From positions 62,001 through 126,000 of the forward strand of contig JABLXC010000007.1 in the NCBI GenBank assembly GCA_013178185.1: a stretch of 64,000 nucleotides of DNA, in the 5' to 3' direction. The translations under genes were made by a program, and so were the position numbers. Under the pieces are notes generated by a model. It was not told the origin of the DNA and made no database searches. It worked only from the letters and a program-made list of their open reading frames with translations. Below, one piece after another: positions 34,322-42,952 of the stretch (position 1 is its first letter; each line of letters opens with the position of its first letter). The DNA comes from Anaerolineae bacterium (GTDB lineage: Bacteria > Chloroflexota > Anaerolineae > Anaerolineales > Anaerolineaceae).

Positions 34322-35689
34322 ATGAAACTTTGGGGTGGTCGTTTTTCAGAAAATCTGAATACCCTGGCCGCCAGAATGAATTCGTCGTTGGCGTTCGACC
34401 AGCGGTTGGCTGAAGTGGATATTCGAGGTAGTAAAGCCTGGGCAAAAGCATTGGCGGGGGCTGGCATCCTGAGCCAGGAGGAACTTGAATTGCTCTTGCA
34501 GGGCCTGGAGAAGGTGGCTGATGAATTCAAAGGCTCCAAATTTGTCTTCCAGGAGTCGGATGAAGATATTCATACGGCGGTTGAACGCCGGCTGAAGGAG
34601 TTCATCGGCCCCTTGGCAGGAAAACTGCATACTGGTCGAAGCCGCAACGATCAAGTGGCGACAGATTTCCGCCTCTGGATGCTGGAAACCATCCCGCACT
34701 TAGATGGGCAGTTGAAAGAACTTCAGGGGACATTAATCGAGAGGGCTGAGCGAGATATGGGGGCGTTGCTGCCGGGATATACCCACATGCAGCAGGCCCA
34801 GCCGGTACTACTCAGTCACTGGTGGCTGTGGCAGTTCTGGATGCTACAACGCGACCGCGACCGGTTGATGAACCTGGTTGAGGAGACCTCCGTGCTGCCG
34901 CTGGGGTGCGGCGCCCTGGCGGGAAGCAGCTTTCCGGTGGACCGCTTTGCGCTGGCAACCGAGTTGGGGTTCCGCCGTCCCTTCCCGAACAGCCTGGATG
35001 CGGTCTCTGACCGGGATTTTGCGGCCGGTTTTCTCTTCTGGGCTGCGTTGTTGGGCGTACATCTCAGTCGCCTTTCGGAAGCATTGATTATTTACTCCAG
35101 CCGCGAATTTGGTTTTATCCGGCTCTCGGATGCGTTTTCGACCGGTTCCAGCCTGATGCCGCAGAAGAAAAACCCGGACCTGCTGGAATTGACAAGAGCG
35201 CAAAGCGGAAAGCTCATCGGGTTGTTGACCGGGCTGCTGGCAGTTTTGAAAGGCCTGCCTTCAGCGTATGACAAGGACTTACAGGAGGATAAACCGGCAG
35301 TGTTTGAAGCAGCAGACCGCCTGGCGGATTCGCTGGCGGTGCTCAGCGGCCTGATCGCTACTCTTGAGATCAATGCTGGGCGTATGCGGGCGGCAATAGA
35401 CCCTCAAATGATGGCGACCGACCTGGCGGATTACCTGGTGCGAAAAGGGGTGCCTTTTCGGCAGGCGCACGAAGCAGTTGGGGCAGCGGTGCAGAAAGCC
35501 GAAGCCTCAGGCAAACCGCTCTCAATGCTGCCGTTGGAAACGTGGCAGGAAATTCACCCGGCTTTTGAAAGCGATATTCTGGAAGCTTTTTCTGCTGAAA
35601 TTTCAGTAAAGAACCGCGTCGCTTATGGGGGTACGGCGCCTCAGGAAGTGCTGGAACAACTTGCCCTGGCAAGACAGGTTTTGGGATGA
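34322..35689 (+). CDS. argH: Argininosuccinate lyase
   Basis: The ATG at 34322 (MKLWGGRFSENL) is the family start; a TTG three codons earlier is in frame. The 455-residue product has HTGRSRNDQVATD near residue 105, the signature GSSLMPQKKNPD near 275 carrying the catalytic Ser, and GYTHMQQAQPV with the catalytic His. It splits argininosuccinate into arginine and fumarate, the last step of arginine synthesis. Confidence 0.97.
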   Translation: MKLWGGRFSENLNTLAARMNSSLAFDQRLAEVDIRGSKAWAKALAGAGILSQEELELLLQGLEKVADEFKGSKFVFQESDEDIHTAVERRLKEFIGPLAGKLHTGRSRNDQVATDFRLWMLETIPHLDGQLKELQGTLIERAERDMGALLPGYTHMQQAQPVLLSHWWLWQFWMLQRDRDRLMNLVEETSVLPLGCGALAGSSFPVDRFALATELGFRRPFPNSLDAVSDRDFAAGFLFWAALLGVHLSRLSEALIIYSSREFGFIRLSDAFSTGSSLMPQKKNPDLLELTRAQSGKLIGLLTGLLAVLKGLPSAYDKDLQEDKPAVFEAADRLADSLAVLSGLIATLEINAGRMRAAIDPQMMATDLADYLVRKGVPFRQAHEAVGAAVQKAEASGKPLSMLPLETWQEIHPAFESDILEAFSAEISVKNRVAYGGTAPQEVLEQLALARQVLG

Positions 35690-35696
35690 ATGAATT

Positions 35697-35724
35697 GGCG
35701 GGACGATCGAGAGATCGTCCCGCC
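35697..35724 (+). terminator. Perfect 12-bp hairpin after argH
   Basis: GGCGGGACGATC and GATCGTCCCGCC flank the loop GAGA. It sits seven bases after the argH stop, a terminator position, but the following bases (AGAATAAG) lack a T-run. Confidence 0.6.
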
Positions 35725-35735
35725 AGAATAAGAAA

Positions 35736-35744
35736 TTTTAAATG
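35736..35744. repeat. Left target-site duplication of the IS copy
   Basis: TTTTAAATG, repeated as TTTTAAATT at 36535-36543 on the right side of the element (eight of nine identical). Confidence 0.75.
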
Positions 35745-36534
35745 GGAGTGGATAAATCTTGGGTTATAATATACGTATGAGCGAATGTCCAAAATGTCAT
35801 CGAACTGAAAGACAGCACCGATCTGGAAAGACACCGAGTGGCAGTCAGCGATATCGCTGCATGTATTGCCCAGATCAAGTACACCCCAAACCCCAAGCCA
35901 TGGGCATATCCCGAAGAAGTGCGCCGCAAAGCACTCCAAATGTATGTGGATGGGATGAACTTGCGCCGGATAGCCCGCCATCTGGGTCTTCACCATCGCA
36001 CTGTATCGTTATGGGTCAAAGCCCAGGCTGCCCAACTGCCCGATCCACCGGTACCCGAGCAAGTCAAAGAAGCCGAAATGGACGAGGTGTTCACCTTCAT
36101 TGGGGACAAAAAAACCAAATCTTTATCATCACCATCGTAGACCGTCTCACCCGCTGCTATTTGGGCTGTAAAGTGGTCTGGCAACGAACCCAAAAAGCAA
36201 TCCAGGAGATGGTGGATGAAGCGCCCAAAGCCAAGCGTTACTACAGCGATGCTTTTGACGCCTATGACCGTCTGTGGTATCACTGGGGTGTGTACGAAGT
36301 CTCGCAAGGCAAGACCGATACCTACTCGGTCGAAGCGGGCAATGCTGAACTGCGCCACTACCTGGCACGCTTGGGTCGTCGTTCGCGCTGTTTCTCGCGT
36401 TGTCCGGAGGCCCTCAAAGCTGCCCTGAAGCTGTTCATGTATTGCTTCAATCGACGTCAGCTTCACAAGCGAGCCTTCCCCAATTACCCGGCTCATGTCT
36501 ACCAATTCATCTGACCCCAATGTTTATCCACTCC
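35745..36534 (+). mobile_element. IS1-family insertion sequence copy, 790 bp
   Basis: The ends are inverted repeats: GGAGTGGATAAATCTTGGG at 35745 and, from the other end, GGAGTGGATAAACATTGGG. It is flanked by a near-perfect 9-bp target duplication, TTTTAAATG (35736-35744) and TTTTAAATT (36535-36543). Length, duplication size and the two-frame transposase with an A-run shift site fit the IS1 family. It lies between argH and the glnA promoter. The intact ends and duplication point to a fairly recent insertion. Confidence 0.88.
35777..36514 (+). pseudogene. IS1-family transposase in three reading-frame segments
   Basis: The first segment (ATG 35777, MSECPKCHRTERQHRSG) is an InsA-type zinc ribbon ending RYRCMYC. 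The middle segment (PNPKPWAYPEEVRRKALQMY, then a helix-turn-helix LRRIARHLGLHHRTV) is in the +1 frame, so a base has been gained near 35865-35880. The last segment (IFIITIVDRLTRCYLGCKV onwards) carries the DDE-type catalytic domain. It is reached by a -1 shift at the A7 run 36108-36114, giving GDKKNQIFIITIVDR as in the normal InsAB' fusion. The second shift is expected for IS1; the first probably inactivates this copy or is a sequence error. Confidence 0.8.
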
Positions 36535-36543
36535 TTTTAAATT
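36535..36543. repeat. Right target-site duplication of the IS copy
   Basis: TTTTAAATT, directly after the right inverted repeat. It pairs with TTTTAAATG at 35736-35744. Confidence 0.75.
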
Positions 36544-36549
36544 TGTCCC

Positions 36550-36578
36550 TTGACACAAATTCGCCGTTTGTGTTAATA
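36550..36578 (+). promoter_or_regulatory. Promoter upstream of the glnA leader
   Basis: TTGACA (36550-36555), a 17-base spacer and TTAATA (36573-36578; TAATAT at 36574-36579 is the alternative). Transcription would start near 36586, giving a leader of about 380 nt. The IS1 copy ends only 16 bases upstream of the -35 box. Confidence 0.7.
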
Positions 36579-36585
36579 TCGTACC

Positions 36586-36965
36586 ATTGGAGTGGCGATT
36601 ATTTTGCTCTTTTCAATTGAATAGTTGGAGAAATAGCGGCTGAGTCTCATTCAAAAATATGAGATAACGAGGTGGAGGTTCCTCTCTGCAAGGAGAGCGC
36701 TAACCCGGAATCAAAACGCCGGGGAAAATCGATCGATCAGCGGATGCCTCTGGAGTCTGTTCACGGGCTTCTTTCTCCCTTCTAAAAAAGTGTGGAGCGA
36801 AAAGTGCCGGCGACGGCATTAACAAACTCTACACAGTGAAACGCAGATCTTCAATTTGGAAGATGCGTACTGTTAATTGTGAGAAGGGATGCCGGCTTTA
36901 CCCTTGATTTAATATTTGGCATGCTTCCGCATGCCATTCATTCTTTAATTAACCTGGAGGTTTTT
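36586..36965 (+). ncRNA. Long structured 5' leader of glnA, unassigned RNA class
   Basis: Many local helices are visible: TCTCAT/ATGAGA (36645-36664), CTCTC/GAGAG (36682-36697) and CCCGG/CCGGG (36704-36723). A two-part arm at 36791-36833 has outer stem TGTGGAG/CTCTACA and inner TGCCG-GCGA-CGGCA with a GNRA tetraloop. A bulged hairpin ATCTTC/GAAGAT with CGC/GCG lies at 36842-36867. A perfect GGCATGC-TTCC-GCATGCC hairpin (36918-36935) followed by T-rich sequence, 30 bases before the start codon, could be a terminator. It does not match the glutamine riboswitch or any class I know by eye. A structured regulatory RNA is likely; its identity is unknown. Confidence 0.5.
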
Positions 36966-38303
36966 ATGGATACGAAGGAACTACTTGCTCGGGCAAAAGA
37001 TGATCATGTGAAATTCGTCGCTCTTCAGTTTTCGGATGTGGTAGGAACGGTGAAGAGCCTGGATATCCCTGTAGAGCAACTGCCGGGAGCCCTGGATAAT
37101 GGGGTATGGTTTGATGGATCTTCGGTAGAAGGGTTTGCTCGCATCCAGGAAAGCGATATGCACCTCCGAATCGATACGGACACGTATGCCGTGTTGCCCT
37201 GGACACCGGCGGAGTTGCGGCGCGCCCGCCTGTTCTGCGATATTTACCAGCCGGATGGGAAACCCTTTGCGGCAGACCCGCGCGGCAACCTGAAACGCAT
37301 GTTGGCCGAGATCAAAAAGCGCGGCTGGGTTTACAACACGGGTCCCGAGCCGGAATTTTTCCTGTTTAAGCAGAATGGCGTTAAGGATATCCACCCGGTT
37401 CCTTTCGATATCGGCGGTTATTTTGATTTTTCGCCGCACGATGAGGCTGTGAGGGTACGCTCTGAATTGATGCTGGCGTTAAATTCCATGGGGCTGGAAG
37501 TCGAGATCGGGCACCATGAAGTTGCGCGCGGCCAGCATGAAATTGATTTCCGCTTTGCAGACGCGCTCCGTACTGCCGACAATGTGCTGACGCTTAAATA
37601 CACCGTTAAGGCCATTGCAGCGCAGTATGGGTTAATCGCTTCCTTTATGCCGAAGCCAATCTTTGGCGTCAATGGATCAGGGATGCACACTCACCAATCT
37701 CTCTTTGATGAAAAAGGCAATAATTTATTCTACTCAGAGAGCGATCCTTTCCATTTATCCCCGCTGGCTTATGGGTTTATAGCCGGGCAGCTCAACCACG
37801 CGCGCGGGCTTTCTGCAGTCATTGCTCCCACGGTTAACTCTTACAAACGGCTTGTGCCGGGTTATGAAGCCCCTGTCTATATCGGATGGGCGCAAAGAAA
37901 TCGGTCGGCTCTCATTCGGATCCCTCTGTATACCCAAGGCCAGAATAAATCTATGCGGGCTGAATTGCGCTGCCCGGATCCATCTTGCAATCCGTATCTG
38001 GCGTTTTCTGCTATGTTGGCTGCTGCGCTGGATGGAATCGACCGCCAGTTGACGCCGCCTGCTCCTCTGAACAATGTGAATGTCTATGATCTGGATGCCG
38101 AGGAGCGCAAGCAGATGGGAATCACGGATCTGCCGGGGTCGCTGCGAGAGGCGTTAAACGAGCTGGAAAATGATGAGGTTGTAAAGAACGCACTTGGAAA
38201 AGATATTTACGAAATTTTCACCCGCGCGAAGTGGGAAGAATGGAATGAATACCGCACGCGGGTGATGGATTGGGAAGTGGAGCAGTACCTGGAAACGATC
38301 TAG
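36966..38303 (+). CDS. glnA: Glutamine synthetase, type I
   Basis: The ATG at 36966 follows CTGGAGG; the frame is open further up, but that part lies in the structured leader. The 445-residue product has DGSSVEGF near residue 55, GPEPEFFLF near 120, NGSGMHTHQSL near 235 and the ATP-binding KRLVPGYEAPVY near 300. The length and NVYDLDAEERKQMGITDLP segment resemble the Bacillus-type GSI-alpha form, controlled by feedback and partner proteins, not by adenylylation. It makes glutamine from glutamate and ammonia. Confidence 0.96.
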   Translation: MDTKELLARAKDDHVKFVALQFSDVVGTVKSLDIPVEQLPGALDNGVWFDGSSVEGFARIQESDMHLRIDTDTYAVLPWTPAELRRARLFCDIYQPDGKPFAADPRGNLKRMLAEIKKRGWVYNTGPEPEFFLFKQNGVKDIHPVPFDIGGYFDFSPHDEAVRVRSELMLALNSMGLEVEIGHHEVARGQHEIDFRFADALRTADNVLTLKYTVKAIAAQYGLIASFMPKPIFGVNGSGMHTHQSLFDEKGNNLFYSESDPFHLSPLAYGFIAGQLNHARGLSAVIAPTVNSYKRLVPGYEAPVYIGWAQRNRSALIRIPLYTQGQNKSMRAELRCPDPSCNPYLAFSAMLAAALDGIDRQLTPPAPLNNVNVYDLDAEERKQMGITDLPGSLREALNELENDEVVKNALGKDIYEIFTRAKWEEWNEYRTRVMDWEVEQYLETI

Positions 38304-38323
38304 TAAAGCTCGGGCAAGCACAG

Positions 38324-38362
38324 GCAGTCTGGTTCATTCGTATGGTACCAGATTGCTTTTTT
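38324..38362 (+). terminator. Intrinsic terminator after glnA
   Basis: GCAGTCTGGT/ACCAGATTGC stem (one G-U pair), 13-base loop, followed by six T. Confidence 0.88.
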
Positions 38363-38466
38363 ATGGCCGGGCTTGTCTTTGGAATTTGACCGGTTGGTTA
38401 TTGTTGACACAGTTACACAAAGTCGTTACACTATTGTTAGTATTGATCCAGAGGAGGTAATAATCT

Positions 38467-39117
38467 ATGAACCCAGGTTTTCGGCTTGTCATGCGTGCAG
38501 GGCCCTCGGCTGGAAAGGTATATCCCCTTGATAAAAATGAACTTTTTATTGGCCGGGATCTCAACAATGACATCATCATAAATGATCCCGAAGTTTCTCG
38601 CCGCCATGCTCGCCTTTTCTTGCAGGGTTCCAATTTTGTGATCGAGGACCTGGGGTCGACCAACGGCACCCAGATCAATGGACAGAGAATCATGGGGCCA
38701 CATATTCTGCGACCTGGCGAACTGGTCATCTTTGGAGAACATGTCAGCCTGGTTTACGAAGCAGTTGAACCAGAAATGGATGCTACTATTGCATCTTCGG
38801 GAGCGCGAATTGCTCCAACCGCGCAACCTCAATATGCTGCGCCGCCGCAACCTGCCTATCAACCGCCACAACCAGCTTACCAGCCTCCTCAACCAGCCTA
38901 TGTTCCGCCTTCCCAACCTTTTGCTGGACAGGTACCTGCTAGTCCGGAATTTGCCGAACCGCCGGAGAAGAAGAAATTGCCAGTCGGAATTATCATCGCG
39001 GTGATTGCCGTCTTGTTAATTATCTGTGCCTGCATCGCGTTTTTGTGGTTCGTTGATTCGAATAATCTGTGGTGCAACTGGTTTGGTTTCGTCTTTGGCC
39101 CTGAGGCTTGTCCATAG
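38467..39117 (+). CDS. FHA-domain membrane protein
   Basis: A 216-residue protein with an AGGAGG ribosome binding site. The FHA domain (about 5-95) has IGRDLNNDIIINDPEVSRRH and LGSTNGTQING, the phosphothreonine-binding residues of the fold. A Pro/Gln-rich linker with repeated QPAYQPPQ units follows (about 120-155). One membrane segment (about 175-198) leads to a short Cys-containing tail (LWCNWFGFVFGPEACP). FHA domains bind phosphothreonine, so a Ser/Thr kinase partner is expected; none is in the window. Confidence 0.85.
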   Translation: MNPGFRLVMRAGPSAGKVYPLDKNELFIGRDLNNDIIINDPEVSRRHARLFLQGSNFVIEDLGSTNGTQINGQRIMGPHILRPGELVIFGEHVSLVYEAVEPEMDATIASSGARIAPTAQPQYAAPPQPAYQPPQPAYQPPQPAYVPPSQPFAGQVPASPEFAEPPEKKKLPVGIIIAVIAVLLIICACIAFLWFVDSNNLWCNWFGFVFGPEACP

Positions 39118-39252
39118 AGATCATTCAGGTTTGTGCTGTTCCCCTCCCCAGCAGGGTGGAGGGGAATTTTTTTGAAAAGATGAGAGTTGTATTGCATTCC
39201 TTGTTTGTTTTGGCTAAAATGTTTCTGTTATTTACCGAGATGGCAAATTGTA

Positions 39253-40500
39253 ATGGATAAGACGCCTGAGCAAAACACTATTGCGGAAATTAAATCGCCC
39301 CGCTGGAGCAACAATACCAAGCTGGTGGTGGCATTAACCTTTGTGGCAATCCTGGCTGGCGTTCTGGTGAAGTTTCGGAACTTTATTGGCCCGCTCCTTT
39401 TGGCTTTTATTCTTTCCTACCTTGTATATCCGTTGATTGAGAAACTGCACCGGCGCTTGAAAATTCCCTGGCGTGTTGCTGTTCTGCTCATTTATTTGCT
39501 TGGCCTCGTCATACTGATAGGGTTGATGGTTTGGGGCGGCATTGCATTGCTTGAACAGATCCAGAGTCTCATCCGGTTTTTACAGACGGCCATTTCAAAC
39601 TTGCCTTCTTACATTAACCAACTGAGCCGCCAGGTGATTACGATTGGCCCTTTCGAACTGGATTTCCGTACGCTTGATTTACGGGATTGGACTAACCAGT
39701 TGATTGGAATGATCCAGCCGATGTTTTCACGCCTGGGGAGTCTGGTAGGCGGCCTGGCAACCAGCGCCGCCTCTGTCGTCGGGTGGGCGCTCTTTATCCT
39801 GCTGGTTTCTTTCTTTATTGTCTCTGAAACGCAGGGGAATGCCGGGCGATTGATTGACATTCAAATTCCGGGCTATTCTCAAGATACCAAACGCCTGGGG
39901 GTTGAACTTTCGCGTATCTGGAATGCTTTTTTGCGAAACCAGTTGATTCTGATTGCCTTGACCGTGATTGTTTACACGTTGGTCTTGGGAATATTGCGGG
40001 TCAGGTTCTTCTTTGGGCTGGCGATCCTAGCCGGATTGGCGCGCTTTGTTCCTTATGTCGGTCCAACCGTTGCCTGGACAACTTATGGGCTGGTTTCCTA
40101 TTTCCAGGGCTATACGATTTTTGGGCTATCACCAATCTGGTATGTAGTGCTGGTCATTGGCATATCGGTTGTGATCGACTCGACGATCGATAATGTGGTT
40201 ACACCAACGCTGATGGCCGATGCACTTAAAGTTCACCCTGCTGCGGTGATGGTCGCGGTTTTGATGGCTGCCAGCTTGTTGGGAGTAATCGGGGTATTGC
40301 TGGCTGCCCCGGTACTGGCTTCTGCCAAATTGATTGGGGACTATGCTTTTAGCAAAATGTTCGATTTGGACCCCTGGAGGAAATTTTCGTCGGAACAGAA
40401 CGCAAAAAAGGAAGCAAGCGATTTGAGTCAGTGGCGTAAGCGTTTGGCGAACTGGTTGGCGAAGTTCAGGAGGGGGCAAAAAGGTAATGATGCTCAATGA
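39253..40500 (+). CDS. AI-2E family membrane transporter
   Basis: The start MDKTPEQNTIAE at 39253 is chosen; the open frame runs 22 codons further up with no sign of a ribosome binding site. The roughly 415-residue product has about seven or eight membrane helices in the UPF0118/AI-2E exporter arrangement. A large central soluble segment (about 90-190) and the conserved ARFVPYVGPTVAW segment fit the family. Members export autoinducer-2-like molecules or act as sodium/proton antiporters; the substrate here is unknown. Its end overlaps the next small ORF by 14 bases. Confidence 0.85.
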   Translation: MDKTPEQNTIAEIKSPRWSNNTKLVVALTFVAILAGVLVKFRNFIGPLLLAFILSYLVYPLIEKLHRRLKIPWRVAVLLIYLLGLVILIGLMVWGGIALLEQIQSLIRFLQTAISNLPSYINQLSRQVITIGPFELDFRTLDLRDWTNQLIGMIQPMFSRLGSLVGGLATSAASVVGWALFILLVSFFIVSETQGNAGRLIDIQIPGYSQDTKRLGVELSRIWNAFLRNQLILIALTVIVYTLVLGILRVRFFFGLAILAGLARFVPYVGPTVAWTTYGLVSYFQGYTIFGLSPIWYVVLVIGISVVIDSTIDNVVTPTLMADALKVHPAAVMVAVLMAASLLGVIGVLLAAPVLASAKLIGDYAFSKMFDLDPWRKFSSEQNAKKEASDLSQWRKRLANWLAKFRRGQKGNDAQ

Positions 40501-40720
40501 TGATAGAGAAAGGGAAAAGAAAATGGCTTCACCCCGTGAATTAAAAACGAAAACGCTGGCAGAAACCGAGAATTATATGGCCTGGACGGCTGAAGAGCCA
40601 GATGGTGAAATTACATACCATCTTGAATTAAATAATGTAACCTTACATTTCTTCTTCGAAGAATGGGAAGAATTTCTTAGCCTGGTAAATGCATTGCCTC
40701 ATGATGTGACCAAGCCTTAA
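40487..40720 (+). CDS. Small conserved-looking protein of unknown function
   Basis: A 77-codon frame overlapping the transporter. An ATG at 40523 (MASPRELKTKTLAETENYMAW) is an equally possible start. The product is small, acidic and soluble, with an EWEEFLSLVNAL helix near the end. I do not recognise the family. The overlap suggests translation coupling to the transporter. Confidence 0.6.
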   Translation: MMLNDDREREKKMASPRELKTKTLAETENYMAWTAEEPDGEITYHLELNNVTLHFFFEEWEEFLSLVNALPHDVTKP

Positions 40721-40753
40721 CCTGGTTCCTTCGGCAAGGTTTTGTTTACAAAG

Positions 40754-40796
40754 GCAAAGCCCCGTTCTGGCTGGGAAAACAGGGCTTTGCTTTGTT
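40754..40796. terminator. Terminator between the small ORF and the convergent BTAD regulator
   Basis: GCAAAGCCC/GGGCTTTGC stem followed by TTTGTT. A second dyad, AGCGTAA/TTACGCT, lies at 40798-40821 and may serve the opposite strand. Confidence 0.75.
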
Positions 40797-40925
40797 CAGC
40801 GTAATCCCCTGCGGTTACGCTGAGGGGAGATTATCACTTTTTGTGATTTCATTATAAGCAAGCCGTTGACAAAAAACTGACACAAAACAAACCTGGTGCT
40901 GATTTGATAAGGATCGCTTGGCGGT

Positions 40926-42836
40926 TTATCCTCTCTTAATTTGTCGCACCAGCCTTTTTAAGTCTTGCCGAGGGGGAATGTCATATGTTTCACGGAGGTT
41001 TTTCTCTATCTCCATAAATAATTGAACGGCGCGGGGACCATCCTGAAGTTTCATGCAGGCTTGCATTCCCAATGCGGCAGCATCCTGGTTAGTATTATTG
41101 CGTTTCAGTATGCGGCGGGCGCAATCCAATGCCCGATAATACTCTCCCTGCTCAAAGTATGTTTGACCCAATGCTAAAAGGCCCCGTTCATGTAATTCGA
41201 TCAATCCTTCGCGTTTATCCTGCGCCCAGTCATCGTATCGGTTCATTGGAAACAGATCATCAATGTACAAGGAGAGCGCTTTTTCTAGCTGGGCTGTTTT
41301 TTTTGTGTGAATTGCTTCCGACAAGCGGGTTTCAAACTCTTCGAAATCGATGCTAGAACCTGGAGGCAGAGAAAGGCGGATTCGTTCGCCTTCCATATGT
41401 AGATATCTGGAGGGGAACTTATCCGGAATATCCGGTTCAAGAATGCGCCGCAAGGCCGAAGTAGCCTGGTGCAACATTCCGATCCCTGTCTCAAGCGTCG
41501 ATTCGGGCCACAGATTTTCTTGCACTTCATCACGGATGACTGCGCGCCCTGGTTTGAGCAGCAAGAAACGGAACAATTCACCAGCTTTTCGACGGTTCCA
41601 GAGATGGTCAGGAATACGCCGGTTTCCTTGCCAGACAGTGAACTGTCCCAGGGCATAGATTTTAAGCGGCAATGGGGGAATACCTGTCAGGTTTTCGATC
41701 AAAGCTTCGGCGGCTTTTCGAGACTCGGGGTTTTTGCTTCTGGCTTGCTTAATCAAGAATGGGAAGGTGAGAGGGCGTTCGCGTTCGATTAAGTGGACGA
41801 AGGAGTTGGTTAAAAGGTATTTGGCAGCATTGATCCATGTTTCGATTGATGCCGGGTTGCCCTGCTCATCTTGCCAGATGGCTTTTAAAAGCTGCGCCAG
41901 GGCAAGATGGTAGGCGTCTTGAAATTGAGCAAGGATCTGGATGGCCTCTTCGAGACTGGATTCAGAACCTGTTTTATCCCCTAACAGCCATTTCACTTGC
42001 GCTTGCTCAATCAGTGAAACGCCCTGAAAGTGGCGATAATTAAAGTAAATGGCGTGGTGCAGCGCATCCTCAATCCAGCCGAGTGAGACGGCTGGCTGGT
42101 TTTTCAACCGGTACAAACGGCTGTAACCGGTTCTTGCCCAGATATTCAAATCTGGCGCGCCGGTTTGATTTGCAATTCGCAGGCACAGCCGCAGATATTC
42201 TTCAGCGCGCTGCAACTCGCCTTCTTCCAGGTCAAGCAAAGCCCAGAGATAATAATATCCCCCAGCGAGCCGGGTGCCAGGTTCGACAAGTGGTAAGAGT
42301 TCGTCAAGAGCCGATCTGGCTTCTCTGCGCTGGCCGCTTAGGAGGTGAACATAAGCTTTGATAAACGGCTGTCCCCAATCCGGGTAATTTGCAATGGCCT
42401 TCAAATAGCCTGCCTGCTCCATGGTGGTTAGCCCCAGATGAAAGCGGCCTCGTGGGATATGAACACAGGTTGATAATCCGTGAAGTGCAATTCCCTCACC
42501 GAGTGAATCGCCCAGTTTGCCAGCCAAGTGGATGGCTTTGAAAAAATATTTCTCGGCAGCCTCAATGTCATCGCTTTCAGCTTTACAAACGCCCAATGTG
42601 GTTAAAGCGCGCACGACGATTGGGTTTTCGCCTTCCTGGGCGACCACCGAAGAAGCGATTTTTATCGCTTCTTCGTATTTGCCAAGCCGCATTAATGCCC
42701 AGGAATGCTGAAATTTCAGTTCCGAGATTAAATTTGGGTCTTGAATTTGGGAGACAGACTTAAGGGCTTCCTCAATGCATTCCAGGGATTCCCGGTTTTT
42801 GCCAACATAATCATAAGATTTGCTTTTTGCCAGCAA
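40926..42836 (-). CDS. TPR/BTAD-domain (SARP-type) transcriptional regulator
   Basis: A 636-residue protein. TPR-like repeats fill residues 1-380, then come a winged helix (KIYALGQFTVWQGNRRIP to GIGMLHQATSALRRIL) and a BTAD (about 500-636). No ATG exists near the start: 42836 is a TTG, and the frame stays open about 25 codons further upstream without ATG, GTG or TTG. The true N-terminus is therefore uncertain and may be truncated. It lies 116 bases downstream of the formate dehydrogenase operon on the same strand, so it could regulate or be co-transcribed with it (inference). Same domain order as the regulator at the left edge. Confidence 0.85.
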   Translation of the reverse strand: MLAKSKSYDYVGKNRESLECIEEALKSVSQIQDPNLISELKFQHSWALMRLGKYEEAIKIASSVVAQEGENPIVVRALTTLGVCKAESDDIEAAEKYFFKAIHLAGKLGDSLGEGIALHGLSTCVHIPRGRFHLGLTTMEQAGYLKAIANYPDWGQPFIKAYVHLLSGQRREARSALDELLPLVEPGTRLAGGYYYLWALLDLEEGELQRAEEYLRLCLRIANQTGAPDLNIWARTGYSRLYRLKNQPAVSLGWIEDALHHAIYFNYRHFQGVSLIEQAQVKWLLGDKTGSESSLEEAIQILAQFQDAYHLALAQLLKAIWQDEQGNPASIETWINAAKYLLTNSFVHLIERERPLTFPFLIKQARSKNPESRKAAEALIENLTGIPPLPLKIYALGQFTVWQGNRRIPDHLWNRRKAGELFRFLLLKPGRAVIRDEVQENLWPESTLETGIGMLHQATSALRRILEPDIPDKFPSRYLHMEGERIRLSLPPGSSIDFEEFETRLSEAIHTKKTAQLEKALSLYIDDLFPMNRYDDWAQDKREGLIELHERGLLALGQTYFEQGEYYRALDCARRILKRNNTNQDAAALGMQACMKLQDGPRAVQLFMEIEKNLRETYDIPPRQDLKRLVRQIKRG

Positions 42837-42952
42837 TCCCTTAATGGTTTCGATGCGATCTGTAGAGAGGTGTTCGTTGATTGAGGAATTATCTTTCTTA
42901 TCCGACTCCTTGCTAATAACAGCTTGAGTTTATTGTATCTCTTTTTATGAAT

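Noticed and set aside
36660-36725. SAM-I riboswitch upstream of glnA
   Set aside because: Only GAGGTGGAGG and AACCCGG match. The conserved GGCAACC segment and the rest of the core are missing, and the gene is not a sulfur gene.
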